A stretch of DNA of 35,111 bases from Candidatus Hydrogenedentota bacterium. Lineage in GTDB: Bacteria; Hydrogenedentota; Hydrogenedentia; Hydrogenedentales; JACPGD01. Position numbers and translations under genes: made by a program. The stretch covers positions 1-35,111 of the forward strand of contig JACPGD010000447.1 of the NCBI GenBank assembly GCA_016182645.1, in the 5' to 3' direction. Below the pieces are notes generated by a model, which saw only the letters and a program-made list of their open reading frames with translations, ran no database searches and had not been told where the DNA came from. Of the stretch, positions 6,162 to 14,919 are shown in pieces; positions within the stretch are counted from its first letter, which is position 1; the number at the start of each line of letters is the position of its first letter.

Positions 6162-8224
6162 GGGGCGCTATCTTGGCAGCGTTGGGGCCTCTTCTTCTGC
6201 TCTCCTGCACCGCGCCGCCAGAGGAGGTCACGCTCGCGCTCGACACCCTGCCCCGCAAGCGATTGAGTGCAGGAAACCAGTGGCGAGACACCTGGAAAGT
6301 AGACGTCCGTGCTCCGAGTAGACTCGAACTAGGCACGTGTCCAGCACAAGGAGTGCTACGCCTGAGTCTCCGGGACGCCGGTTTTCCCGGCACAGCGGTG
6401 GATGTCTCCCTGCTCTCCGGCGGCGAAGTCGTGCGCCAACAAAACACTGGGGGGACGGGACTGTGGCAAGATTGGCGTTGGCCGCTGCCGGAAGCCGCGG
6501 TGGGGCAGCCCGTGAGTGTCCTTTTCACGTCCGGGCAGGATTTCTGGATCGGTTGCTGCGAATTGCTCGATCCCCCGAGTCCACAGCCAAGCGTTCTGGT
6601 ATATCTAATCGATACCCTGCGCGGCGACCACCTGCATTACAACGGATACGCCCGCGAGACCTCCCCCGCCATTGATGCGCTCGCGCGCGACGCAGTTTCC
6701 TTCACGCGCGCGGTGCCGCAATCCTCCTGGACGCGGCCCTCGGTGGCCTCCCTCCTTACGTCCACCTATCCCGCCGTGCATGGCGCCCAGGACCGCTCCG
6801 ACATGCTCGGGGAGGGGCTTGGTTCACTCGGCGCTGAACTGCAAAAAGCCGGCTACGAAACCTGGTGCTTCATGAGCAATCCGAGTTGCACACCCAATTG
6901 GGGGTTCGGCGAGGAATTTAAAGCTTTCGTGGACATAGAGAGCGTCAAGCTGGAAGCGGACAAGGATGCCAAAGTCGTGGATGCGGCACTGGCCGCAGTC
7001 GAGCACGCCCAGGGTCGGCCCGCCTTCTTCTTCGTGCACGCCATCGCCCCCCACAACCCTTACGAGCCGCCCGCACCCTACGACCGCCAGTTCGCGCAAG
7101 CGGCCTACCTCGGGGATGCCGAGAGCCAGGAACACCAGAAGTTGATTGATTTATACGATGGCGAAATCGCCTTTACCGATGCGCAATTCGGCAGGCTCAT
7201 TGAAGCACTGAAGAAGAGCGGGCAGTATGACAATACGTTGGTTGTCCTGCTCTCGGATCATGGCGAAGAATTCTGGGAGCACGGCGTCTGGGGACATGGG
7301 CTGAACCTCTTTGAGCCCCAGATGATCATCCCTCTCCTGGTCAAGCTGCCGGCCCAACAGTTGGCAGGGTCCCTCCGCGAGGACGTCGTGGAACTGGTCG
7401 ATGTGGCGCCGACGATTCTCCATCTCTTGGGCCTCGGCACGCCGCGGCAATTCCAGGGCCGCCCAATCCTGCCGGAACCGCCCCAGGCGCCCCGTCTCGC
7501 CTTTGCTTCCCTCAGCCTGGAAATGACCAGCATGAATATGGCGCGAGATGCCCGCTATAAACTCATCAACGATTACGTCGCGAACACCCGGCAATGCTTC
7601 GACCTGGCGGTGGACCCGGCGGAATCGTTGCCCCTGGCGCCTTCACCAGTCACGGAAGCATTGGCCGCACATGCGGACCGTTTTTCCATGTACGGAGCGC
7701 CGGGCTTGCACTTGCTGTTCACCGGACCGCTTGAATCGGGAGACGAGTTCACCGGCTCGATTGAAACGGCGGGGCTGGGGGCGTGGCGCTTGCAGTACGA
7801 CGCGAAAAACGCCGAAGTTACGCGCACGCCCGCAGGACTGGACTTTCGCGTCAAGCTCTCTCCCGGCACCGGCGTACCAGGGGACCTGGCTGCATGGCAC
7901 AAAGAGGGAGCGGAGCAGAATTCCGCGCACTTGTTTATTGAGGCGGCCCCGGACTTGGCGCCGTCCTTCCGCATGAAATTCAATGGGGCGGCCCTGCCTG
8001 GCGACATGCTTTCGTCGCCACGGGCCGATGCCACGCCGCTCTTGTCAGGCGCCGCCGTCCCGCTCCAACAACTGGCGACCACTTCTGCAAAGTATGCCCC
8101 GGAGATACTGCCGGAACGCACCGCGGTCTACCTCTGGTACAAACCGCCGCCGGCCGCAGTGGAAGACAGCGTGCTCAGCGACGAGATGCGCGAAGCGTTG
8201 CGCGCTCTCGGATACATACACTAA
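6101..8224 (+). CDS. Sulfatase-superfamily lipoprotein (alkaline-phosphatase fold hydrolase)
   Basis: From ATG 6101 the product is 707 residues: a long basic n-region, a hydrophobic stretch and lipobox LLSC with C36, so a lipoprotein. An N-terminal beta-rich region (about 40-160) precedes the sulfatase-type domain: LIDTLRGDHL (metal ligand D171), SSWTRPSVASLLT, HAIAPHNPYEPP, and LLSDHGEEFWEHG (D386, H387). The nucleophile position, Cys or Ser of C/S-x-P-x-R in true sulfatases, appears to be T211 and the Arg is Val (TRPSV). It may therefore act as a phosphatase/transferase-type member rather than a sulfatase. The ATG has no close Shine-Dalgarno and lies in a large palindrome; TTG 6146 would give a shorter, normal signal peptide. 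It converges on comEC with a 4-bp gap. Confidence 0.85.
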   Translation: MSSDARHRGTGATGLLQRAVRGAILAALGPLLLLSCTAPPEEVTLALDTLPRKRLSAGNQWRDTWKVDVRAPSRLELGTCPAQGVLRLSLRDAGFPGTAVDVSLLSGGEVVRQQNTGGTGLWQDWRWPLPEAAVGQPVSVLFTSGQDFWIGCCELLDPPSPQPSVLVYLIDTLRGDHLHYNGYARETSPAIDALARDAVSFTRAVPQSSWTRPSVASLLTSTYPAVHGAQDRSDMLGEGLGSLGAELQKAGYETWCFMSNPSCTPNWGFGEEFKAFVDIESVKLEADKDAKVVDAALAAVEHAQGRPAFFFVHAIAPHNPYEPPAPYDRQFAQAAYLGDAESQEHQKLIDLYDGEIAFTDAQFGRLIEALKKSGQYDNTLVVLLSDHGEEFWEHGVWGHGLNLFEPQMIIPLLVKLPAQQLAGSLREDVVELVDVAPTILHLLGLGTPRQFQGRPILPEPPQAPRLAFASLSLEMTSMNMARDARYKLINDYVANTRQCFDLAVDPAESLPLAPSPVTEALAAHADRFSMYGAPGLHLLFTGPLESGDEFTGSIETAGLGAWRLQYDAKNAEVTRTPAGLDFRVKLSPGTGVPGDLAAWHKEGAEQNSAHLFIEAAPDLAPSFRMKFNGAALPGDMLSSPRADATPLLSGAAVPLQQLATTSAKYAPEILPERTAVYLWYKPPPAAVEDSVLSDEMREALRALGYIH

Positions 8225-8228
8225 CGGC

Positions 8229-10574
8229 TCAGTCCGAGAGGGTCAGGCCGCGCTCCGCACGAGCACTGCTCACCTCAACGCCCTGGCGCGCCGGCCTCAG
8301 CCGTATCCCTCCGTGGAGGTCGGTGCGCCATAACTGTATCCCAAGCGAGCGGTAGCGCGCGATCACTTCCGGGTCCGCCGTGTGGTAATGACCACGCGGT
8401 AATACAGACATCACGGCCAGTCCCGGCGCGACGGCGCGCAAAAACGCTGATGAACTCGAGGTATCGGAACCGTGGTGGGGCGCCTTCAGGACCGCCGCCC
8501 GGCAGTCGGCGGAACTCAGCAACCTCTCCGCTTCAACCTCGACGTCACCGGACAGCAGGAGATCTGGTCCCTCCCACCGCACGCGCAACACGACGGAATG
8601 CTCATTCTCGGACAAGTCGGGCCGCCAGTCTTTGGGCGGATGCAGCACTTCCAGGCTGGCCGTGCCCAAGTGAAGTGTTTCACCCGCGTATACGCGCCGC
8701 ACCGGCACTTCGGCCGCCGCGCATTCACTCAAGAACAGCGTTTCCAGCGGTTCCCCGCTTTCCGGCCCCAGCAATACTTCTCCCACCGGCATGCGCTGTA
8801 CCACGCTCAACAGGCCCCCCATATGGTCGCGATCCGCGTGCGTGGCCACCACCATGTCCAAGTGGTCCACTTGATTCGTGTAAAGAAACGGCAGGATGAC
8901 CCGCTTTCCCGTGTCTCCATATTCACTGGTATCGCCCCCATCCACCAACAGGGTCTTGCCGTCGCCCGTCCGTAGAAACGTGCAGTCGCCATGGCCCACA
9001 TCGAGAAAATCCACCTCCGCTTGGGCCGTCCATGGCGACCAAAGAAGCACAGCGGCCGTGGCCGCGGCCCCTGTCCCAACGAGCCACTTCTTGCGGGCGC
9101 CCGCCCGCAGACAGTAACCAAGGAAGCCGGCGGCGGCAACGTAATAGGCAGCGGCGGCCAGAGGCGTCGGGTCCGTCACTATGAAGTGACTGAAAGGCAA
9201 TGCGGCGACCTGCGCCGCCACCCAGTCAATCGTCCACACGAACGGCGCCAGCGCATGCCCCAGCAGCAACGCGGCCGGCGGCAGGAGGAATCCAAGCACC
9301 ACGGTCGCGAAGGCCAGCCACAGCACCGCGCCCAGCAGCGGCAGGATTAACAGATTCCCCAACGGCGCGGCCAGGGGGAGCACGTGGAAGAAGTGAAGCG
9401 CGAGGGGCAGCGGCAGCAGTTGCACTGCAAAGGTCGGCGCCAACGCGTGCCGGACAGGGTTGGGCACACTTTCCAACAGGGTGTCAAGTGCCGGTGCGAA
9501 GATAAGGAGTGAAGAGACGCTGGCAAAGGACAGCAGGAAACCGGCGTCAAACAGCCAGTCCGGCACCGCCAGCAGGAACAGCAATGCCGCCACACTAATC
9601 GCGGTGGCAGGGTCCGGTTCCCGCCGCAGCAACTCGGCCACCAGGTACATCTCGACCATCAAGGCCGAGCGGAACGTAGCCACGCGCGCGCCGGTGGCCA
9701 GCGCGAACACAAGCACGGCCACCATGCCCAGCCAAGCCCGTGCGCGCCGGGACGGCAACAAGGGTTGAAGCAGAAACTGGATGCTGGCGAAGACGATGGC
9801 CACGTGCACCCCGGACACGGAGAGGATGTGCGCTGTTCCCGAGGCAATAAACGCCTCATTTTGCTCCTCGGTGATGTCGCTGCGTTCGCCCAGCCAGACC
9901 GCCAGCACGAAAGGCAGGACATCGCCCGGCACCGCGCGCTGGAGCGCTCGGGCCTCCGCGGTGCGCAAGCGCGAGACCCAATAATACGGCGACCACACCG
10001 GCACGCTCAGCCGCTCGAGCGCCGGACCACGCACCCGGATTTCCGAGTGCACGCCCTGCGTGCGAAGATAGTCCTCGTACCCACGCACGCCATGATTGAC
10101 CGGCCCAAGCCGATGGCCAATCTTCCCCCGAACGCGTACGCGTTCGCCGCTATGCACGGGTGCCGGGTCCGTCCAGCGTACCAGCAGTCTGCCGGGGGCA
10201 AACACCGCGCCGTGCGGCGTGGCGACATAGTCCACGGCGAGAATAAAGGTCGCATAACCGCGTTCCGAGGCGAAGACCGGGGCTTGGCGCACCTCCCCTT
10301 CCAGACCGAGTTCTTCAAGCGGGTGCGCCCGGCTGTAGCGGCTGAGTGCGTCCCCCGCTGCTTGCCGGTGTTCCAGCCCCCAGACCAGGCCGCCGAGCGA
10401 ATAGAAGACGATTCCGAAAATGAAATGCTGGCGGTAGGCGAAATGATTCCTCATGGCCGCCGCCAGCAGCCCAGTCAGAAGCGCAAGCGCCCCTACGAAC
10501 CAAGCCGCCCCGAATGCTGCCGCGAACATGCCCAGGGTCAAGCCGGCGGCAATCCAGACGAGCGGTCGATCCAT
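8229..10574 (-). CDS. comEC: ComEC/Rec2 DNA-uptake channel protein
   Basis: The 781-residue inner-membrane protein has the full three-part ComEC layout. N-terminal membrane helices and a DUF4131/OB-type domain fill about residues 1-190. The polytopic Competence domain (about 225-490) includes the signature SGTAHILSVSGVHVA (245-259). A soluble C-terminal metallo-beta-lactamase domain (about 520-775) begins VDFLDVGHGDCTF and carries ATHADRDHMGG (metal motif HxDxDH at about 579-584), then LLSGDVE and LKAPHHGSDTS. In competent bacteria ComEC carries single-stranded DNA into the cytoplasm. The ATG at 10574 is chosen over a TTG 75 nt upstream; neither has a strong Shine-Dalgarno. The pseudopilin operon lies about 600 bp away, in opposite orientation. 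Confidence 0.93.
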   Translation of the reverse strand: MDRPLVWIAAGLTLGMFAAAFGAAWFVGALALLTGLLAAAMRNHFAYRQHFIFGIVFYSLGGLVWGLEHRQAAGDALSRYSRAHPLEELGLEGEVRQAPVFASERGYATFILAVDYVATPHGAVFAPGRLLVRWTDPAPVHSGERVRVRGKIGHRLGPVNHGVRGYEDYLRTQGVHSEIRVRGPALERLSVPVWSPYYWVSRLRTAEARALQRAVPGDVLPFVLAVWLGERSDITEEQNEAFIASGTAHILSVSGVHVAIVFASIQFLLQPLLPSRRARAWLGMVAVLVFALATGARVATFRSALMVEMYLVAELLRREPDPATAISVAALLFLLAVPDWLFDAGFLLSFASVSSLLIFAPALDTLLESVPNPVRHALAPTFAVQLLPLPLALHFFHVLPLAAPLGNLLILPLLGAVLWLAFATVVLGFLLPPAALLLGHALAPFVWTIDWVAAQVAALPFSHFIVTDPTPLAAAAYYVAAAGFLGYCLRAGARKKWLVGTGAAATAAVLLWSPWTAQAEVDFLDVGHGDCTFLRTGDGKTLLVDGGDTSEYGDTGKRVILPFLYTNQVDHLDMVVATHADRDHMGGLLSVVQRMPVGEVLLGPESGEPLETLFLSECAAAEVPVRRVYAGETLHLGTASLEVLHPPKDWRPDLSENEHSVVLRVRWEGPDLLLSGDVEVEAERLLSSADCRAAVLKAPHHGSDTSSSSAFLRAVAPGLAVMSVLPRGHYHTADPEVIARYRSLGIQLWRTDLHGGIRLRPARQGVEVSSARAERGLTLSD

Positions 10575-10688
10575 GTGTGAATCCCAGGCAGTTCTTGTTG
10601 TGGATTGCCCCGAAACGCAGTCTCCGTCCTCGCCGTCATTCCGCAACAAGAACCGGGCAGACGCGGCGGGGACGCTGCATTCATGATC

Positions 10689-10901
10689 TCAAAACGGCAG
10701 AAAGTCAAGCCCGCCGTTTGCTGGATCGTTCCCAAATAGGAAAATCTTGCTCAGAATATCGAGAATTACGTATAGCTTCGCATAGATGTTGTCGAGCGGT
10801 ATGGGAATCAGCAGCGCCAAGGCCGCCTGATACACTTGATTGAGCACATCGAGTAGCACGGGTGAACCCTCCCTTTGCGATTCAAACATCTGCGACAGCA
10901 T
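10689..10901 (-). CDS. Possible small hydrophobic protein (weak)
   Basis: This 70-codon frame gives a protein with a leucine/isoleucine-rich centre (QVYQAALALLIPIPLDNIYAKLYVILDIL) that could be one amphipathic or membrane helix. Its composition is more protein-like than most shadow frames. However, no Shine-Dalgarno precedes the ATG and I recognise no family. It sits in the otherwise gene-free stretch between comEC and the pseudopilin operon. The remaining 10902-11169 holds only a short GGGGCTT-G-AAGCCCC type hairpin near 10973-10988. Confidence 0.3.
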   Translation of the reverse strand: MLSQMFESQREGSPVLLDVLNQVYQAALALLIPIPLDNIYAKLYVILDILSKIFLFGNDPANGGLDFLPF

Positions 10902-11169
10902 TCAGATAGTAGGGGCCTCGCCCAAGCTGCGTCAACCCGAGGAGGGGCACCGATGAGGGGACAGGAAGAACGGGGCTTGAAGCCCCCCGCTCTCCGTTGG
11001 CTTTCACGCGAGTATGAGTTTTCTATGTTCAATGACCTCAGTTTGCAATTTTTTCGCACTGTTGACTTTCCCGGTCTTTTGTGTTAAGCATATCATCACT
11101 GTTTGGGCGCAAAACCGCTTGGTCAGGGATCCGGTAGCGTTTTGGGCAACATCACTTGGAAGGGAGTGT

Positions 11170-11700
11170 ATGGTGCGCGCCATGAATTTGGGCGGGAAGA
11201 GGGGCGGCGGCAAGCGGCGAAGAGGGTTTACCCTTGTTGAATTGCTCGTCGCGCTCAGCGTGATCAGCATTGCCGGGTGGGTGTTTGTTTCCTTTTACTC
11301 CTCGGCGCTGGATTTGAACCGCACCGCGGTCAACCGCGCTACCGCGACGCAGATCGCCCAAGACCAGCTACTGTCCATCGTCCAGTCGCCCAAGCAATAT
11401 CAGTGGGCACTTCCGGAACAAGGAGGTGCGGACCTGTTTTCGATCCGCAAAGGTGCGGACGATCCGCCCAGCGGCAACCCGGCCGAACTCCCGGCAGCCA
11501 TGCCGGTCGACCGCAACGCCTTGTCGCAGCAAACCAATTATCACGAACGGTTCCGCTGGTTGGCTTTCGGCCGGCTGCCATCGCCGGAAGCCACCTACTA
11601 CGAGGTCACCGTGGTCGTCCACTGGGAAGAAAGGTCTCGCCAGGAGTCTGTTGCGCTCACTGGCAGCGTGCCCCGTTTTGCCCTGGGAGGAACCGCATGA
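11170..11700 (+). CDS. Minor pseudopilin, GspH/GspI-like
   Basis: The 176-residue product has a class III (prepilin-type) leader. A short basic segment ends in RRRG, followed by FTLVELLVALSVISIAGW, with the processing site between G19 and F20 and the conserved E24 at mature position +5. After this helix comes a beta-rich domain of about 130 residues. A prepilin peptidase (not in the window) would cleave and methylate it before assembly into a type II secretion or type IV pilus-like pseudopilus. ATG 11170 is chosen because GGAAGGGAG lies just upstream; a longer in-frame start at 11014 would bury the leader. It heads an operon, with its stop overlapping the next start (ATGA). Assignment to H or I is uncertain. 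Confidence 0.8.
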   Translation: MVRAMNLGGKRGGGKRRRGFTLVELLVALSVISIAGWVFVSFYSSALDLNRTAVNRATATQIAQDQLLSIVQSPKQYQWALPEQGGADLFSIRKGADDPPSGNPAELPAAMPVDRNALSQQTNYHERFRWLAFGRLPSPEATYYEVTVVVHWEERSRQESVALTGSVPRFALGGTA

Positions 11701-12332
11701 GCACACGCCGTGACAGCCGGGGATTCAGCCTCATCGAAATGCTGACAGTGATCGCCTTGCTCGCCGTAATGACCACCATCGGCGTAAACGTGTTCGTCAC
11801 CATTACGGGCGGCTGGACGCAGGCGCGCAAGCGCTCCGACCTGGACAACAAAGCCCAGACGGTGTTCTCCACCATCAAGCAGGACGTTGAGAAGCTCCTT
11901 TCGCAGCGTCTCTCCGGCGTGCCCCTGGTGGGGGAACAGCAGAGCTATCAAGTCGGAGCGGCCGCCTCGCCCTTCTACCGCATCTCGTTTGAGGATGATC
12001 GGATGGTCCTGCCCATTCAGGATCTTGACCCCGTGAGTGGCAAGACCACCGACCAGAATGTGATGTACCACATCGACCGAACGGGTGAAACCCCGGCGTT
12101 GGCGCGTGTGCTCGGCGCCTTGGGGGCGAATCCGCCCGCCGGGGCGACGGCGGCCCAGTGGCCGGGCGTCTACTCGATGCGGGTCGAGTACTTCGATGGT
12201 GAGAATTGGCAGCCCAAGTGGGACCAGCCCGCCCTGCCGCGAAGCGTACGGGTCAGTCTGATGATCGTCGATGAGACGCGGATCGATGAACAAATTGCCC
12301 GCCGGGCCACTTTCGGCATTCACGTGGATTAA
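11697..12332 (+). CDS. gspJ: Minor pseudopilin GspJ-like
   Basis: The 211-residue product starts MSTRRDSRG then FSLIEMLTVIALLAVM. This is a type III leader cleaved between G9 and F10 with E14 at mature +5, then a transmembrane/assembly helix. The remainder (WTQARKRSDLDN, SFEDDRMVLP, VYSMRVEYFDG) fits the GspJ-type beta domain, with the helix-proximal region and the closing YFDGENW...LPRSVRVSL pattern. Its start overlaps the previous stop (ATGA), and gspK follows after 6 bp, the classical I-J-K order. In the type II system I, J and K form the pseudopilus tip complex. Confidence 0.8.
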   Translation: MSTRRDSRGFSLIEMLTVIALLAVMTTIGVNVFVTITGGWTQARKRSDLDNKAQTVFSTIKQDVEKLLSQRLSGVPLVGEQQSYQVGAAASPFYRISFEDDRMVLPIQDLDPVSGKTTDQNVMYHIDRTGETPALARVLGALGANPPAGATAAQWPGVYSMRVEYFDGENWQPKWDQPALPRSVRVSLMIVDETRIDEQIARRATFGIHVD

Positions 12333-12338
12333 TCTCAC

Positions 12339-13466
12339 ATGCGCATGAATCAAGCAAGCCTGACCAGGATCTTCAAGGTGCAGCGCCTCCAGGAGGAGCG
12401 AGGGGCCGCGCTCGTAATCGCGGTGACCCTCCTGTTCCTCTTTGTAGTACTCGGCGCGGCCTACGTGAAGTTCGGGTACCTCGAGATCGATGAGACGAAC
12501 TTTGCCTTGCGCCAGGCCCGCGCGGAGACCCTGGCCGAAGCGGGCATCAACGCCGCCATTGGCAACATTCACCAGGCGCTCGGGCAGAATCAGGCCGCCA
12601 ACGCACTGGGTACCACCAACTACGCCTTTCCGTCTTACAAGGCCGCCAAGGACAGCGATCCGCCCGTCCTTGAGGCGCTTGAGAATCGCGAGGCCTTCGC
12701 CACGGTCAGCGTGCGCGACGAAAGCGGCAAAGTAAACGTGAATCATGCGCCGGCAAGCGTCCTCCAGCGCGTCCTGAACGTGGACGGCGCCACTGCCCGG
12801 GCTATCACGGCCAGCCTTCCGCGCAGCGAAGCGGGGGCCGCGCCGGCGGAGGGCAGCCGCTGGCTGCTGAGTCTCGACGATTTGGCATCGCGCAAGCTGC
12901 TCACGCCGGAACAGTTTGAGAAGCTGGATCAATCGTTGGTGACCACCAGCACCGTGGCGGATCACGCGCACCCCGGCGCCTACCTCAGTATCAACACGGC
13001 GCCCGCGGAAGTGTTGGCCGCCGTACTCGATGTCCCGGCGGAACAGGCCCAGCAAATCATGGCCAAGGGGCCATTCAATTCCATTGCGGCCTTGGCCGAG
13101 GCGGCCGGAAAGACGGTGGATACCTTCAACCTGCATCCGGAATGGCCCATGACCGATGGCATGGTGGCCCCGTTTACCATCCAACCCAACTGTTTCCGGA
13201 TCGCCAGCAGCGCCACGTACAAGGCCGTGAGCGAAGGCCATGAGGCCACGGCCAGTGCCGAGGCCGTGGTGCTGTTTCACGAAGATGGCAGCTACGAAAT
13301 TGTCGACTGGACCACGGCCGAGCCGGAGGAAGATGCCGCCGAGGAGCCTGCGGCCGAACCCGCGGCGGCCGAACCGGCGCCTGCCGAAGCAACGCCGACC
13401 GAGGACGCGCCTGGTGGAAGCCCGGCGGAGACACCCCCAACAGCCCCTGCGGAACCCGCCGCATGA
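12339..13466 (+). CDS. gspK: GspK-like tip pseudopilin with acidic proline/alanine tail
   Basis: The 375-residue product has an N-terminal helix preceded by QEERG and reading AALVIAVTLLFLFVV. It lacks the +5 glutamate, as GspK does. The large domain contains two SAM-like segments typical of GspK (SGKVNVNHAPASVLQRVL and YLSINTAPAEVLAAVLDV). Residues from about 325 to the end form a low-complexity Glu/Ala/Pro/Thr tail not usual in the family. It lies 6 bp after gspJ and overlaps the following frame. GspK caps the pseudopilus tip. Confidence 0.8.
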   Translation: MRMNQASLTRIFKVQRLQEERGAALVIAVTLLFLFVVLGAAYVKFGYLEIDETNFALRQARAETLAEAGINAAIGNIHQALGQNQAANALGTTNYAFPSYKAAKDSDPPVLEALENREAFATVSVRDESGKVNVNHAPASVLQRVLNVDGATARAITASLPRSEAGAAPAEGSRWLLSLDDLASRKLLTPEQFEKLDQSLVTTSTVADHAHPGAYLSINTAPAEVLAAVLDVPAEQAQQIMAKGPFNSIAALAEAAGKTVDTFNLHPEWPMTDGMVAPFTIQPNCFRIASSATYKAVSEGHEATASAEAVVLFHEDGSYEIVDWTTAEPEEDAAEEPAAEPAAAEPAPAEATPTEDAPGGSPAETPPTAPAEPAA

Positions 13467-13537
13467 AAGCACGGCGTCCAGCAGCCAACAAAAGTTTTAT
13501 TGCCTCAAAGGAACCAAATGGAGGAGGAAGCCGCCTT

Positions 13538-14758
13538 ATGGCCACAGCCGACCGGACCGGAGGCGAACGGCGCACCGTAAAGCGCGTCACACGCAAGAAA
13601 ACTACCATCCAAACCGCCGCGGCCGAACCAGCCGAGGAAGAAGTTGTCGTGCGCGTCGCCGAAGAGGCAGTCTCGCCCGGCAGGGCTTCTGTTCGAGGTA
13701 TGGTGCGCCACTCGGATGTCACCAGCTTCCTGCGCCAGCTCATCATGCTGCTCGAGGCGGGCACCCCGATACTGAGATCCCTGAAAACGCTTTCCAGCCG
13801 CGGTCAGCGCGCCTCGGCCCGCGCGCTGATTGCCGATGTGGCCGCCTATGTCGAAGCAGGCAACCCGCTCTGGCAGGCGTTCGACCGGCATCCACGCTAC
13901 TTTGACAGCGTTTTTGTCAACCTTATCCGAGCGAGCGAGGCCAGCGGTACGCTTGTCACCGTGCTCCGCCGCACAGTGGACTACCGGGAGAAGCGCGAAC
14001 TCCTGACCAAACGCGTGCGCGGCGCGATGATCTATCCGATCCTGCTCGTGGTCGCCTGTTTCGGTGTCATGGTGCTGCTGATTACGGTGGTCATCCCGCA
14101 GTTCAAGGACCTGTTCGAGAAGGCGGGTATCGCCGACCAGGTCCCGTGGTATACCAACGTCCTCTTGAACACCTCGGATTCGTTCTTGAAATGGTGCTGG
14201 GTCCCGGTTGTCGCCCTGTTCTTGCTGATTTTTATCTACAAGTTCTGGTATGTACGCGGCCCCTTGCGCCGCCTGCGCGCCGACCGCGTGAAGCTGCGCA
14301 TCCCCATCATGGGCAAGATCCTTCACAAGAGCGCGCTGGTCGAATTGACCCGCACCATGTCCCTCCTCCTGCGCAGCGGCCTGAGCATGATGGCCACCTT
14401 GGAACTCACGCGGAAAGCCATTCACAACCGCGCCGTTGCCCAGAGTCTTCAGGCCGTGCGCGACTCCGTCGAACGCGGCGAAGGCATGGAACCGCCGCTC
14501 CGGCAGAACAGTTCGGTGATCCCCCCCGTGGTGACCGACATGCTGGTCACCGGCGAAGAATCCGGGCGCGTCGATCAAGTCTGTGAACAAATTGCCGACG
14601 TGTTCGAGGAGGAAGTGAAGATTTCCGTGAACACGCTGGGGGAAACGCTGCAGCCAGTCTTCACGGTCATCATTGGCTTCGTCGTCATCTTCCTGTTCAT
14701 CTCCCTCTTCATGCCGCTGGTCACGATGATCCAGGAAATCTCCTCCGCCGGCGTCTAA
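13538..14758 (+). CDS. gspF: GspF/PilC-type inner-membrane platform protein
   Basis: The 406-residue protein has two GspF domains. The first (about 60-180) begins TSFLRQLIMLLEAGTPILRSL and contains RASEASGTL. The second (about 265-385) contains LTRTMSLLLRSGLSMMATLEL and MLVTGEESGRVDQV. Three membrane helices are seen near AMIYPILLVVACFGVM, WVPVVALFLLIFI and VIIGFVVIFLFISLF. It is the membrane platform around which the assembly ATPase turns. ATG 13538 is favoured by GGAGGAGGAAG about 8-10 nt upstream; an in-frame ATG at 13463 overlaps the gspK stop and would add 25 residues. A Lys/Arg- then Ala/Glu-rich N-terminal extension precedes domain one. No GspE ATPase, GspD secretin or major GspG is in the window. 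Confidence 0.9.
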   Translation: MATADRTGGERRTVKRVTRKKTTIQTAAAEPAEEEVVVRVAEEAVSPGRASVRGMVRHSDVTSFLRQLIMLLEAGTPILRSLKTLSSRGQRASARALIADVAAYVEAGNPLWQAFDRHPRYFDSVFVNLIRASEASGTLVTVLRRTVDYREKRELLTKRVRGAMIYPILLVVACFGVMVLLITVVIPQFKDLFEKAGIADQVPWYTNVLLNTSDSFLKWCWVPVVALFLLIFIYKFWYVRGPLRRLRADRVKLRIPIMGKILHKSALVELTRTMSLLLRSGLSMMATLELTRKAIHNRAVAQSLQAVRDSVERGEGMEPPLRQNSSVIPPVVTDMLVTGEESGRVDQVCEQIADVFEEEVKISVNTLGETLQPVFTVIIGFVVIFLFISLFMPLVTMIQEISSAGV

Positions 14759-14784
14759 AAAATTCAAATCTGTCCGTATCAACG

Positions 14785-14824
14785 CGGCGGCCCGTAAAAC
14801 TGGCGGGCCGCCGTGGCTTTTTCC
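14785..14824 (+). terminator. Rho-independent terminator after the pseudopilin operon
   Basis: CGGCGGCCCG (14785-14794) and CGGGCCGCCG (14804-14813) form a perfect 10-bp stem with a 9-nt loop, followed by TGGCTTTTT. It lies 27 bp after the gspF stop. Confidence 0.8.
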
Positions 14825-14850
14825 CCCCAGGCTCACACGTGATGACGCTG

Positions 14851-14876
14851 AATGGACCTAATGGACAGAAATGGAC
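14851..14876. repeat. Short AATGGAC triplicate repeat
   Basis: AATGGAC occurs three times at about 9-10 bp spacing between the operon terminator and the convergent speY stop. No role is evident. Confidence 0.45.
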
Positions 14877-14919
14877 AAGGAGGACCACGAGAAGAGTAGG
14901 CCCCATCGCCGGTACAACG

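Noticed and set aside
11014-11169. N-terminal extension of the first pseudopilin
   Set aside because: It would place over 70 residues before the prepilin cleavage site; the ATG at 11170 has a good ribosome site.
11598-13472. 624-codon minus-strand frame opposite gspJ and gspK
   Set aside because: Composition is Arg/Gly/His/Leu shadow coding, no ribosome site or domain, and the plus-strand pseudopilin genes are clear.
13505-14836. 443-codon minus-strand frame opposite gspF
   Set aside because: His/Asp/Gln-rich mirror of a well-supported GspF; no recognisable domain.
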